A DNA stretch of 64,000 nt from Heterohyrax brucei (GCA_028571685.1 CM053143.1:151336329-151400328); one strand, 5' to 3'; counted from the stretch's first letter, positions 51,656 through 63,334 are shown. Notes: generated from the sequence alone by a model not told the origin. Numbers and translations: made by a program.

Positions 51656-52607
51656 ATATTGACTTACCCTTCAAAAAAGTCTTCATTCATTATTTTTAAT
51701 GACTCTTAAAGAGATTTTCCTGTCTTAATGTAACATATTGGTAAATTTACACATTTATCACTGTATTTTTCCCTTCAGAAGATCGTAGTCAGGAAAGAAA
51801 GTAATTATTTGCAAGAATTTGCTGCATAAAGATTTAGGTACACAGTGTGTAATCTAACTTGCTTTAGAGAAGTCTGAAAGTATTGTGTATTAATGTGTTG
51901 ATAGATGGAAGGAGAAAAAGTTGCTTCTTTGGTGGTTTTAGAAAGTTCTACCTTTGTTTCTGAATGTGTGGCAAGAAAAAAATAAAAAGAAGAAAATAGA
52001 AGTAATTTAAGGGAACTAAAACAATGTATCAAAAGTGCTTTGTAAACTACTCAGTATTGGAACTGCTGACCTTTTGGTTAGCACCTAAACACTTAACCAC
52101 TATGCCACCAGGGTCCCCTAGAGATGTTAGTTACTGTTATTGCAAAGATTGAACTTAAAATGAGAAAAAGACCCACAAAGATGCAGGAAAGAAACATAAG
52201 GAAAAGAGAAAAGAAATGGCTTGTATGAGAGGAGGCTAGGGAAGAAGAATGTGAAAAAGCCACAAGGGGGAATTTTTATATTTAGTTTTGTTGCTTTTAG
52301 TCTGAAAATGCAGTAGTACTTGTAGTTCCCTTTTAAGCAGTTCAGCTAACAGACATTTAGTAGCCAAAAGGAATGTTCTGTCGGAAATAGTTTGAATAAA
52401 GAATGTCCTATGAGATGGTGAGAGTCTGATAAAAACCACCAGTCACATGACCTTCCCAGCTCTCAATAAAGGTCACAGGGGCTGATGTATTGTGCTTCCA
52501 CTTACCTGAGGTATGACTGACACTTGTTGGTCTCTTCTGAGTGTTGCATTTGATTTTCATGTGTTCCTTTGCAAAGCAGTTATCATTAACTCATTTTGTA
52601 GAGGAGG
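51656..52607. other. Mostly unique, with one SINE fragment
   Basis: No gene seen. An AfroSINE piece lies at 52055-52118. Confidence 0.4.
52055..52118 (-). mobile_element. AfroSINE head fragment, antisense
   Basis: GGAACTGCTGACCTTTTGG to ATGCCACCAGGGTCCCC. The 3' half is missing. Confidence 0.83.
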
Positions 52608-53078
52608 GGTTTGTTGCTGTTAGCTACTGTTGAGCTAGTGCCCAATTCATGATCACCCCAGACGTGTACCACCTCCATCGTCTGTTGGTCATACGACCGT
52701 TTTATGAATCAAGTTTCGTTGGTTGATTTTCTGTAAGTAGGTCACCAGACCTTCTTTCTACTCCTTTTTAGTCTGTAAGCTCCAATGAATGCTATCAGCT
52801 TTGTAGCCAACACACAAGGCTCTGCTAATGAGCAGTAGCTGTGTATGAGTAGCATTTGCTTGGAATTGAACCCAGATCTTCTGCATACCAAAATCAAAAT
52901 ACAAGCCTACTGCCATCAGGTCAATTCCAACTCATGACAGAGTAGAACTGCCCCACAGAGTTTCCAAGGAGTGCCTTGCGAATTTGAACTGCCTACCTTC
53001 TGGTTAGCAGCTGTAGCTGCTTAACCGCCACAGCACCATGGAAGTGGGAATTCTACCGCAGAACTACCACTGCCCGCT
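52608..53078 (-). mobile_element. Gly-head SINE, antisense, split by an AfroSINE
   Basis: The body and B box lie at 52608-52886 (TTGAACCCAGATCTTCTGC is the antisense B-box side). The A-box part follows the inner element at 53038-53078 (GAAGTGGGAATTCTACCGC). The split falls in the anticodon-arm region. Left end TGTTGCTGTTAGCTACTG is the antisense RTE-type terminus. Confidence 0.8.
52887..53037 (-). mobile_element. AfroSINE nested in the Gly-head SINE
   Basis: Antisense copy with about 20 bases missing after CCAACTCATGACAG, ending CCGCCACAGCACCA. Confidence 0.87.
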
Positions 53079-54339
53079 TAGAGAAGCTACTGGAAAGCTA
53101 ACTAAGCTGCCCCATAATCAGTTACCTAGCCAGTGGCTGAGCCCTCCCCTTTGCAGATTTTATGTTTGCTCCTGCATTTCCACAGTTGCTTCATGTCAGA
53201 GTAGTTGATTCTGTTGAGTTTCTGGAGATTTCTGCTTATTGAATTTCTGTAAAAAAGGTCTTTGTTAAGTAACAGTGGTCACTTACAAATAATATCCTCA
53301 GCGCATTTAGGCTTCCTTTGTTAGTGCTGAATGACTTCAGATTATCTTTGCATAAGAAATACTGTTTTAATTCTCGTAAGAACCAAGAAATAAACAAAAA
53401 AGGCATCTCAACGGCCAAAGTATGTGTTCAGTCTGTGAATTGTCTGTGCACAGAGCCCTTCAGACCTTTATCAGGATCCGACTCAACGGCGCTTGGCTTG
53501 GCTTGGCTGTCATTTTAAGTTTAATTCTTTCATACTTTTTTGGTTTATTCGGCTTCCAGAATGGTAACTGACTTGAAGAAAGGGAGAGTTGGTATCCTGA
53601 CAGCAATGAGACATGACTCTTGAGGGTAAAGGACGGGAGACAGCCAAACTATAAAAGGCAGTCAAAATATCCCCTAAAGCTTAGCAGCCAGCAGCCTTCA
53701 AGTGAAGGAGCAAAGAGCGCCCTGTGCCTCAGAAGGTTCTGGGAACATCTGTCTTGCCATTGGCCTTTATAGAGAGGTTTAGTCCAGTTATCAGCAGCAC
53801 ACACATTCAGCTGAACTCACCTCCTGTCCTTTTCTTCCCCAAAGATTTTTTTTTACACCCAGATCCAACTCTGCTTGATCATAGATCTTGGCTCTAAACC
53901 TCAACTTGTAACTTGGATTTCTTCTTTGATTCTCCAAAATATGTTTATGTCTGTGCTTTCTCTGGTGTGTGAACTTCAGCTAGCTCTTCCTTTTAATTTT
54001 CAGTGTGCTCTGTTGGTTTGGTTGGAACTTCCTACCGAGCCCTTTTCCTGATGATAGACGCCTGAGTGCTGCCTGGGATCTGCTAGGCTGAGCTGACTTC
54101 TTTTCCTCAGAGTTGGTATACTTGTGTTCCAACAGAGTAAAGTAATTTATAGTCATATGGATGACCCAGTGTCACCAAAGACTGTTTTCTGGATTCTCTG
54201 AAGTTGCTGTTAAACCTTTTAGGAAAAAAAAAAAAAAGTCTAGTGTGGTGGAATTTAAAGTCATTTTACTTGGATGGGTAGTCCTTTAAATGTTACTAAA
54301 ATCTTGACCAGTCTTTATGTCTTATTCCTTGAGTTGTCT
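53079..54339. other. Mostly unique sequence
   Basis: An AfroSINE 3' end in sense lies at 53470-53510. A poly-A tract lies at 54222-54236. I see no gene. Confidence 0.4.
53470..53510 (+). mobile_element. AfroSINE 3'-end fragment, sense
   Basis: ATCAGGATCCGACTCAACGG, then GCTTGGCTTGGCTTGGC. Same variant end as at 4.28 and 54.34 kb, in sense. Confidence 0.6.
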
Positions 54340-54390
54340 AGCCAAGCCAAGCCCAGTGCCATCAAGTCAGATCCGACTCATGGCGACCTT
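54340..54390 (-). mobile_element. AfroSINE 3'-end fragment, antisense
   Basis: GCCAAGCCAAGCCCAGTGCC, then ATCCGACTCATGGCGACC. Confidence 0.62.
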
Positions 54391-54759
54391 AAAAGAAGAA
54401 ATTGTACTATATCATAACTGCAGAGTGTTACAGAGAAAAATAACCAACTGTGGGATATATTATTTTTGAAAAACAGAAACAACCTTTTTAGTAACTTATG
54501 CCAGCTATCATATAAAAACAAAGTAATTTTTTCCCGTTTTATTTACAAGCACACCTTTTTGACCAAAGCAACAAATGCTTCAGCTGGGTTATTATGGTAT
54601 GTATCTTAAAATAGTTAAAAGAAGGTAATAGAATGAGTGGATATTGACACGAAATGTTTATTTTGTAGAGAATTCTTGGCCTTTGTGCCCCACATCAGCT
54701 TTGTAAGAATTTGTTGATGGAGGGAACATTAGTGCATTTGTTGAGAACTGATGTCCTTG
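54391..54759. other. Unique sequence
   Basis: AT-rich, with nothing recognised. Confidence 0.4.
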
Positions 54760-54897
54760 AGAAACCCTGGTGGCACAGTGGTTAAGAGCTTGGCTGCTAA
54801 CTGAAATGTCAGCAGTTCAAATCGATAGGGCAAACTCGATAGGGCAATTCTCCTCCCTCCTGTAGGGTTTCTTTAAGTAAGAATTCACAGCAATGAC
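54760..54897 (+). mobile_element. AfroSINE, sense, rearranged inside
   Basis: Good head (GAAACCCTGGTGGCACAGTGG), but the centre is replaced by a duplicated TCGATAGGGCAA (54822-54833 and 54836-54847). Confidence 0.87.
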
Positions 54898-54916
54898 TTT
54901 TTAAAAAATATCTATG

Positions 54917-55092
54917 TGGAGAGCCCTGGTGGCACAGTGGTTAAGAGATTGGCTGCTAACCAGAAAGCTGGCAGTTTGAATCCAGTAGCTGCTCCTTGGA
55001 AACTTAATGGGACAGTTCTTCTCTGTCCTATATAGGGACACTATGAGTCAGAATCCTCTTAACAGTAGTAGGTTTTTTTTTTTTTTCTTTTT
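54917..55092 (+). mobile_element. AfroSINE, sense, T-rich tail
   Basis: GAGAGCCCTGGTGGCACAGTG to CTCTTAACAGTAGTAGG followed by 14 T. Follows the previous sense copy by about 20 bases. Among the better-preserved heads. Confidence 0.9.
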
Positions 55093-55878
55093 TGGGGGGT
55101 AGTGCATTGGCTGTAGTGAATATATTACAGGTAGCACCATAAATACTGTAATAGAAAAAGTTGTACACTAAACACTTTGTGAATTGGCAAATATACTCCT
55201 TTCCTCCCCTCAGCGGCTTGCATTCAAATGAATAGTGCTTTTTTCATTTTGATGTCTTAGCTTTCTTGATCAAAAATGCAAAGAGGGCTGGCTATCTCAA
55301 AGATTTGTTCCTTTTTCCAGATATTTCTGATCATGTGGGCCAAAAAAAGATTTGATGTTTTCAAGATCTATTTTTTTTAACAGTTAAAAAAGAACCCACA
55401 CAGTACATATTCATACAAAAAGAAAAAACACTCCTCATGTTTCAAAATATTTAATCTTTAATCTCCAGGAGATATTTGTAACACACTGTGTGCTGAAGTA
55501 GTGCACAAACTATATTAAATGTGATCAGTGATACGTCAGAGCTTGCATACTGAAATAAATGAAAGTGTAAACCTGTAACTGAGGTCAGTTATCAGAATTT
55601 TCAAGGGAGGAAAACTTGACTGTATTATTCGTATGGACCCCATGGGTCAAACCTGAGCAGTCTGTTGTGTGAATAAACCTCTGGGAAGAGAGGGACCATG
55701 CTGTTAGAACAGCAGTGTCCTATCCTTCACACAGAAGCATAACAAAGAAGGCAGACAAAGTCTGCAAACTTACTACATTTCTTTGTATACTCAAAATGGT
55801 CAGACCTCCCTGTTTTCCCATTTGAGACATAAATTTATGTAAGATTTCATAATTTCATAATATTCCTGGTGAACATAA
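55093..55878. other. Unique sequence
   Basis: AT-rich, with no repeat or gene identified. Confidence 0.4.
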
Positions 55879-56024
55879 TGGAAACCATGGTGGCGTAGTG
55901 GTTAAGAGCTTCAGTTAGCAGTTTGAATCCACCAAGTGCTCCTTGGAAACTTTATGGGGCAGTTCTGCTCTGTGCAGTAGGGTCACTGTGCGTCAGCAAT
56001 GACTCAACAGCAACAGGCTAACAG
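55879..56024 (+). mobile_element. AfroSINE, sense, small head deletion
   Basis: GGAAACCATGGTGGCGTAGTGG to GACTCAACAGCAACAGGC. About 15 bases before the B box are missing. Confidence 0.88.
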
Positions 56025-56879
56025 TGTGACTGAACAATAGTGTTTATGAGTTTATAAAGAGTTTCTTCTGTGAAGAGAAAAGCCAAAGAAGTTGTATGTG
56101 ATTTGTAGCTTTGATTTGAGTCAGTTAGGGTGAGAAATGAAGGACTGTTTGTGTTTTCACCTTTGAATTGGCCTCCGTACCTCCTAGTTGTAAGAACACT
56201 TCTGTGTTGGTTTATTTGCTAAGTCCACATTGCTTACTATACCCTCTGCCCCTGGGCTACAAAGATGACAGACCAAGTTGGAAGGCATCTCATGGCTTTG
56301 GAACCAAATCTTTGTGTCCTGGCTGACTTTAATAAAGATAAATTAGTTCTAAAATTCTGGCATCTTCCGAAGGTGGCTTGATAGCCACTTATGGTAATAA
56401 AGTAAACAAACTGTGAGGCCTCCCTAGAGATCCCTACAGCTGCTTGGAGGACCACAAGCTACTCTTCAAAGTACATTCCGCTGCATTCGGTTTTCTAGTG
56501 AATCTGGCTGCTTCTGGTAACATAGGGGGTACACTTTCGAAGAACTAGGTCATCCCAGCCCACTTGAGAATTTACTAGAGTCTAGGCAGAACTGCATAGC
56601 TATTCCGTTTAGATGTGCCGTGCTGGGAAATCTCATGGGCAGATGCCATTGCCAGCTCCGGTCTCCCTCTGCTTCTTGCCTTTGCTCTCCGTGGTTTCTT
56701 TCTTTCATCACATTATTCACACTAGGAGGGAGGGTCCTTGAATCAGAGCTTCTCCAGAAGCCTTGTATGATTATGAATGGTGGTTTGGAAAGGTTGGTAC
56801 CTACAATCTAAAATGATTTTAGGAAGAGCCGGCTTGAATCTTTTGCTGATGTGGTGTTTTTGATTGTCTTAACTTCTGT
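56025..56879. other. Unique sequence
   Basis: No repeat or gene identified. Confidence 0.4.
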
Positions 56880-57024
56880 TGGAAATCCTGGTGACGTAGT
56901 GATTAAGTGCTGCGGCTGCTAACCACAGGGTTAGTAGTTGGACTCCACCAGGCACTCCTTGGAAACTGTATTGGGCAGTTGAGGTCTGACCTGTAGGGTC
57001 ACGGTGACTTGGTTTGTTTTTTGG
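56880..57024 (+). mobile_element. AfroSINE, sense, 3' end shortened
   Basis: GGAAATCCTGGTGACGTAGTG to AGGGTCACGGTGACTTGG. The GACTCGACGGCA block is lost. Confidence 0.85.
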
Positions 57025-57083
57025 CTTCTCTTGTGGGTATACTTTCCTCACAGATGTCCTTTTCCAAGTTACTGTGTGCTGGA

Positions 57084-57232
57084 AGGAAACCTTGGTGTTG
57101 TCATGGTTAAGTGTGCTGTGGCTACTAGCCAAAAGGTTAGTGGTTTGAATTCACCCTTGGAAACTTTGTGGGGCAGTTCTGCCCTGTCCCGTAGGGCTGC
57201 TATGAGTAGAATTGATCTGATGGCAACAGATG
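57084..57232 (+). mobile_element. AfroSINE, sense
   Basis: GGAAACCTTGGTGTTGTCATGG to GATCTGATGGCAACAGATG. A (GT)n run follows directly. Confidence 0.87.
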
Positions 57233-57237
57233 TTTCC

Positions 57238-57240
<3 letters not shown>

Positions 57241-57268
<28 letters not shown>
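57241..57268. repeat. (GT)n microsatellite
   Basis: About 14 GT units at the 3' side of the AfroSINE. Confidence 0.95.
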
Positions 57269-57524
57269 TAGAATGTATGTTTCTTGAAACAGGGTTGGAC
57301 TACTCTTTTTTAGTAGCATTCTAGAAGCCAAGAATTTGAAGATCTGTGTCCTCAACTATTGTTACCTCATTGTCACCAAAGAGCCTTGTCCAGCTATTTT
57401 ATTGATAAAATTGATGCTATTTTTATTTTTATTTTTTTTGCCTTGGGTATCCCAACACTGTTAACTATGAACCTGTGAGAGCCATTTTTTTTTTTAATGG
57501 AATGACTGCAAAATTTTTTTTTTT

Positions 57525-57655
57525 TACTGTCACCAAAATAAATACAATACAACATTTGCCAATTTGACATTTTTCATGTGTAGAATTTGGTGACACTCAT
57601 TGCATCAATCATGTTGTGCAGCATCACCAGTATCTGTAGTCAGAGTTTTCATCAC
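57525..57655 (-). mobile_element. Ancient L1M fragment
   Basis: ATTTGCCAATTTGACATTTT and ATCATGTTGTGCAGCATCACC match the antisense L1M text at 25.1 kb. Confidence 0.6.
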
Positions 57656-58257
57656 CATGAGCAGACACTTGGTTCTTTCTGAACAGTGATTCCTGGTAAG
57701 AGCCAGATTTATCTCTGCCCTCCTTCCTGTAATATCCAAGGGTAATGGAATTCTCCTTCGTCTTCAAGGAAAGCCCTTTCATCTGAACTTCCAACCCTCT
57801 TCTCACCTTCTCTGGGAACTTACTCCTTCTTTCCTTCCTCCTGCTTGGACCCTCAACCTTTCCCTCTACTGACTCCTTCAGCCTGTAGATAGGTCTCTTT
57901 CCTTAGCACTCACCCCTTGTAACCTCCAGCGGCCAGCCACTCTCCTCTTCTCCAGGACCTCTTGCATGCACGTGCTTTGTGGATTCTGTTATCCCTGCCT
58001 CTACGACTCTGCGGACGCTGCCCTCTCTCAGAGTGGTCGGGGACTTCTTGAGTGCCAAATCCAAAGGTGTATTTTTCATTTTCTTGTCTTTATCGATCTC
58101 TCTGTAGCTCACAGCATCTCTCTACCATTGTTTCTTGGCCTTCTTCACACGATTTTTCTTGTCTGTCTGTTCGGTCCTTGTTCACGTTCTCTTGTGGTGG
58201 TAGTTGTTAGGTCTTGACTCACCTTAGTCATCATTGTAGCTCCAGGATATAACTTGG
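57656..58257. other. Pyrimidine-rich unrecognised sequence
   Basis: CT-rich on the plus strand, perhaps a very old LINE. Frames of 60-83 codons on both strands at 57624-58217 lack any known domain. Confidence 0.35.
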
Positions 58258-58315
58258 TGTATATATATGTGTGTGTGTGTGTGTATGCATGCATGCATAT
58301 GTATATGCATATACA
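58258..58315. repeat. TA/TG/CATG alternating tract
   Basis: GTATATATATGTGTGTGTG, then ATGCATGCATGCATATGTAT. Alternating purine-pyrimidine throughout with a palindromic centre. Confidence 0.9.
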
Positions 58316-59470
58316 AAATCAGTAGAATTTTTTAGTTTTAAAGAAAAATTGAGTAGGAAGTACAGGGAATTTCCACATCTCTATCCCACCTTGAGATACA
58401 GTTGTTATTATCTTGCATTAGTGTGCTACATATGTTACAGTTTGTGAAACATCAGTGATACTTTCTTAATGACTAAAGTCCCTAGTTTACATGGGGGGAG
58501 GGTCACACTTTGTATTGTCTAGTTCTGTAGATTTTGATAAATGCATAGTATCGTCTCTACTATTATACTATCATATGGAATAGTTTCACTTCTCTGAAAT
58601 TTCCATCTTCTTGCCCTGTTCTTCCTTCATTCCCTTCCTCTTACTGTCTCAGTAGACAGTAAAATGTAATTTAGTTTTCATGTGACAGAATGTCATACAG
58701 TTGGGATCATACAACATGTAGCTTTTTGTGACTTTTTTTTCCACTTGTCAGTATAATTTTAAAGTTTCTCCATGTTTTTCTGTAACTCAGTATCTCCCAT
58801 TCTCTTTTTAATTGCTGAATATTACTCCATTGTAGGAATGTACTACAGATTGTTTACTGTGTCCATTGTGTTGGAAAAGGGAGAGTAATCAGTTGCTTCT
58901 GATTTTTAGCAATTATGGATAAAGCTGCTGTAAACATTCTTACACAGATTTTTTATGTGAATATCATTTGCAGTTCATTAGAGTATATAGTAGCATGATG
59001 ACTGGATGGAATGGAAGCCTCCTATGTTTAGCTTTGTAGGAAATGTTCAAACTCTCTTCCAAAAATGGCTGGACCATTTTTCATCTCTACCAGCAATGAC
59101 TGAGAGGTCCAGTCATTCCACATTCTTGCCAGCATTTAGGTGTTAGTGTTTTGGATTTTAGCCATTCGAATAGGTGGATATTGGTATTTCATTGTCATTT
59201 TAATTTGCCATTTCCTATGGACATACGAAACTCTGGTGGCGTATTGATTAAGTGCTGTGGCTGCTAACCAAAAGTTCAGCAGTTCAAATCCACCAGGCTC
59301 TCCTTGGACACTCTACAGCAGTTCTACTCTATTCTGTAGGTTCTCTATGAGTTAGAATTGACTCAGTAGCAGTAGTTTTGGTTTGTTTTTGGCAACAGAC
59401 GTTATCTTGTTGAGCATCTATCATATCCTTATTTGCCTCTTCTATATCTTCTTTGAACATTGTTTTAATG
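58316..59470 (-). mobile_element. Ancient L1M fragment, antisense, split by an AfroSINE
   Basis: Landmarks in antisense order: CATACAGTTGGGATCATAC, TTGCTGAATATTACTCCATTG, TGCTGTAAACATTCTTACAC, CCACATTCTTGCCAGCATTT and TGGTATTTCATTGTCATTTT, then GTTGAGCATCTATCATATCC after the SINE. Confidence 0.8.
59227..59390 (+). mobile_element. AfroSINE, sense, in the L1M fragment
   Basis: CGAAACTCTGGTGGCGTATTG to TTGACTCAGTAGCAGTAG with a TTTTGGTTTGTTTTT tail. Confidence 0.9.
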
Positions 59471-60138
59471 AATAATACATTGGCAGAAAGCAACTTGAGA
59501 TCTATAAAAGTGAGCAAAAGTCATCTACATATAGAAGTTACCCTTAAGAAAACGCATGAAGGAGCTCTTGGGGGGTGCTAGTATGTATTTTGGTTTGAAA
59601 AAAATTCATTGCCTACTTGTGATTATGTATACTTTCCTATATTTGTTATATTTCAATGAAAATTAAAAATAAATCAGCTTTACATCTAACTAAAATATAA
59701 ATCTAAAAAAATAGTTTTTCCTTTCCAGTTTTAAGAATTTTATAGGTACTAGTTCAGATACCACCACAAATAACTGAGAGTGCCTGCTAGTCCTTGAAGT
59801 TAAGGAAGAATGAGATGAGAAAGCACTGGCGAAATGCAGTTGGGATTGCCAAGTGTGCTGGTGAGGGCCAGGCCTGATGGATAGACTTGCAGTGACCGGT
59901 ACTCTGTCACATTTATTAAGGGGCCACATGCTAATTACAGGGAGTTCAGTGCCTGCCTGCAGTGACAGAGTGACTTTATCTCAAATGTGACTATAAATAA
60001 TTCATAAATGTGATTATCTGGAAATTTGTGGTCATCATTAGCATTTTAATGGAAAGATAGCAAACAAAAGCAAAAAAAATAATCGCAGTCATTATTCTAA
60101 ATTTTTTTTTTTTTTTGTCTTCCTCCCTCTCCCCCTAG
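59471..60138. other. Unique sequence ending in a pyrimidine tract
   Basis: Nothing recognised until a T-run and CT-rich tract at 60101-60138 that ends CCTCTCCCCCTAG, a strong acceptor-like sequence. Confidence 0.4.
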
Positions 60139-60258
60139 TTAAATATCTCTTTCTTTCCTGAGTACTTGGAAACTCCCTGTCGACACCCCTGCTAATGTGC
60201 TGACTGGTCGCTATGGGCAGATGGTACCCAGAGGCTCACTGTCGTCCAGCCAGCTCAT
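60139..60258 (+). other. Candidate exon (120 bases)
   Basis: Preceded by CTTCCTCCCTCTCCCCCTAG and followed by GCTCAT|GTATGTATGAG (GT at 60259-60260). From the left boundary every frame meets a stop: TAA at once, TGA after six codons, or TAA after 18 codons. An inner acceptor TTTCTTTCCTGAG (to 60162) would give a 96-base exon with one fully open frame containing GRYGQMVPRGSLSSSQL. It has more CpG than its surroundings (three within about 65 bases). I recognise no family. It could be a coding cassette, a UTR exon or coincidence. Confidence 0.35.
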
Positions 60259-61299
60259 GTATGTATGAGATTGCTCTTTTATTTATTTATTTTTACTATT
60301 AAATTTTCTTTGTAGAATATTGCTGGGCACTGAACTGATAAAGTGTCAGGGTTTAAATGAGAGTATTTAGAATGAGAGAGAATGGATTGCTCTAGGGGAG
60401 GTTTTTCATACTGACTCATAGGCGGTGTTATTTAGATTAGAAATTTAATAACTGAATGGTCCTATAAGATTAGCAATCTTCCTTTTCACTCATACACCAG
60501 AATTTATTTTAAACTTTATTTTTTCTTCCCCATGGATATTTAAAACAATAGCAATGGTGGTTTAATTGCATTGAGATTGAAAAATGCATGGACCCAGAAA
60601 TCCCCTAGATATGTTTTTGTTTTGTTTGTACTAGAGAGTGTCCCCAGCTGTTATTTCTTAGATTCTCCAAAAGAGAAATTCTTTAGAGTCTCTTAAGAGA
60701 GACTCTCAACATCACATGACATATATGTTTTTCTAAAAGTCTTTTGAGAACTGCCGTGACTGCAGTCTTTTCCTGAGTTACAAAGGAGAAAAATAATTAC
60801 TACCTATTTGATGGTCTCTCTTCAATTTATGCAAAGAGTAGTTTATGTCAGATTTGCCTTTTGTTCGCTTTAGCCTTTCCGTGTCAGGCCAGCTATTCAG
60901 ATATTTATTTATTTTTGCTGCTTCCCTTTGGGCGATTGTAAATTTGGTTGGAAGTCAGGAGCCGTCACCTTTCTGTTTTGGGGGACATTCCCCAGAGTAT
61001 CTTTGCTCTCATGTCTTTTGTGTAGTTATGTTTATAGATATTCTAATATTGCCCCCCACCTTTCAGTACCATTTTCTTACACTTTTCAGTTCTTTTTCCT
61101 TTCTTAGATAAGACAGAACGTCTTTTACGTGTTTACCCAGATAACTGCGTGTAAGTCAGATAGTCCAAAGAAGTGGGTTGTTAACAGCAGCGGGAATGGA
61201 GTGGCGATTAGGTCAGCTGGCTTGGCATTAGCATGAAAGCCAGCAGTGTTGGGGTGAAACAGCTTTAGTGCATGTACTTTGAGTGTCTTCCAAGGACCG
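60259..61299. other. Unique sequence
   Basis: An 88-codon frame at 60845-61111 has hydrophobic, T-rich codons and no known domain. No repeat seen. Confidence 0.4.
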
Positions 61300-61502
61300 G
61301 TAACCAGCTGCCACATAGCGGACCCTGGCTTATGGGATCCCCAGTGTGTCAGCGTAACACTGCTCTGCGGAGTTTTCAGTGGCTGGTATTTGGAAAGCAG
61401 ATCTCTGAGTCTTTCTTCCAAAGCATTTCTGGGTTGACACGAACCTTGAACCTTTCATTTAGCTCTTGATTGAGTTAACCATTTGTACCATCTACAGACT
61501 CT
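61300..61502 (-). mobile_element. AfroSINE, long subtype, antisense, diverged
   Basis: GCGGAGTTTTCAGTGGCTGG, GGAAAGCAGATCTCTGAG, and GAGTTAACCATTTGTACC at the head end. Like the copy at 8.3 kb. Confidence 0.72.
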
Positions 61503-61567
61503 AAGGGTGTAATCGTATTATTATTAGCACTTTACATAGTGATTGTTTAAAAAGGTGTAGATTTGTA

Positions 61568-61690
61568 TGTTGTACAATAGAGGTCAATAAACTGTTGCCC
61601 TTGGGCCAAATCTGTTTTTTGCCTGGTTTTGTAAGGGCTAAGGACGGTTTTTGTATCTTTAAATGCTTACATTTTTAAATGGCCTCGAAA
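61568..61690. mobile_element. hAT-type DNA transposon relic
   Basis: GGTCAATAAACTGTTGCCC, TTGGGCCAAATCTGTTTTTTG and CCTGGTTTTGTAAGGGC resemble a common placental non-autonomous hAT element, partial. The family name is not secure. Confidence 0.5.
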
Positions 61691-61711
61691 GCACCCGTGT
61701 AGTCTCTTCTG

Positions 61712-61865
61712 TGGAGTCCCAGGGGTGGCACAAATGTTTAAGCTCTTGGCTGAAGGGTTGGCGGTTTATATCTACCCAGAGGCTCCTCAGAAGATGGGAC
61801 TGGAGATCTGCTTCTGAAAGGTCACGACCTTGAAAATGCTGTGGAAGAGCAACTCAGTAACAACT
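61712..61865 (+). mobile_element. AfroSINE, extended subtype, sense, diverged
   Basis: GGGGTGGCACAAATGTTTAAG, GGTTGGCGGTTTATATCTACC, GATCTGCTTCTGAAAGGTCA. Confidence 0.72.
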
Positions 61866-63334
61866 GAGAGAACAACAGTCTATATTTTACTTCTTGGCTC
61901 TGAAAACCTAAAATACCTGTTATCTTGCCCATTAAAAACAGACTATTATTCCCCCCCCCCAACTTCTGTTGAGATGCAAGTTGGAAAGCATATGTTATTA
62001 TTGAACCATGTGAAATTTTTCATATTTAATACCTCCCCAAACAGTGATTTCATGTAGTCTGGTCCAATATGTTTTGAGGAACTGTTTTTCTTTCTAAATG
62101 GTTAAAATTCTAACCTTTGACCTCTTGGAGGGAAGAATGTAGATGTATCTGGAAAACTGACACATGTGGACCTGCTTATCTTTGCCATCTAAGTAAATGA
62201 TGCATCACCCATTAGCCACCAACCTCTCCTGAGCTCACCAAAGGGCTTAGGGCTGCAGAGTTTCGTGTTGTGCAAGTTACTTGGCTTGTCTCTTACTGAG
62301 AACTCTTGAGGAGGATGTTGTCCTCTTGTCTTTCCATTATCAGGTGCCAGGAACATGTTAGCCCCCCTTAGAATAGAGATGGCTGTGGCTGCATATAGCT
62401 TATAAATTCCAAAGTGTCTGCTGAGTGTGTCACTTGTGCCTTCGTTCTGGTGGGAAAGGAGTGTTATGTGGCCGCTTTGGGGCCCATGGATGATCCCTTA
62501 CCCTGTTGAGTGTATAACATGGTACTTGAAATGTTTCCACTAGAACTAGACTGTAGTCTGTACCCACTTGTCGTTTCCATTTCTGCCTTTGCTCAGGACC
62601 GTTCATCCTTTAGTCCAGCACATGAAAACTGTCATCTGTTTTGTGTGGCTTTGTTTTCCATTCTTTTCCTCACTTTTCTCTGCCTCCCTGCTCCTGATTA
62701 CTAAACAGTGTTTACTCAGTGAAACCTCTAGCACACATTCTCTTAGCTGCAGAAAACATTAACCTGAGCTGCTTTCTCTACTGTCATCTAAGGCAAGAAA
62801 TCTAAGATGACATGGGGCCTTTGGGCCAGGCCTGAATCTGAACAAGGCCACACTGTTCCCTGGAGAAAAGAAGCTATTTCTGGGGAAAAAAATTTTTTTT
62901 TCCCTTTAGAGTTTATAATTTTATCATTATGTATGATCAGAACCATTAATCAATGGTTGCCTTGCACACTGCTGGTCTCTGAATTGTTTTCAGGGCTCCT
63001 GTGGCACATTGGAGCTCTAGACATTGTTTGCTTCTGGTTTGGAGTCCTTTTAGAACAGGATGGTGCTCTTTGGTGTCCTATGAAGTGGCAGCTGTGGAGC
63101 ACCAAAATTAAAAGTAAATAGCAGGAGCTGAATGTGCCTGAGTTTTCATACAGATATTTTTAACTGACTTGGGAATTGCTAATAAAAATGCATCCTTGTT
63201 TGTTTTTGTTTGTGCCTCTCCCTTCCTGTGCGTATCTGCGGCACTACTCTAGGCCCAACTTACAGGATCTGGACTTTGGCTGCAGTGTCCTGATGGGCCT
63301 ATGGCCTGCAGTCTCTCTCCCTATGGAAATTTCT
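61866..63334. other. Unique or unrecognised sequence
   Basis: A 104-codon frame at 62807-63121 shows no domain and no splice or start context that convinced me. A C-run lies at about 61951-61960. Confidence 0.4.

Noticed and set aside
62807-63121. 104-codon plus-strand frame as a gene
   Set aside because: No recognised domain, and an initiator context and splice sites are not convincing.
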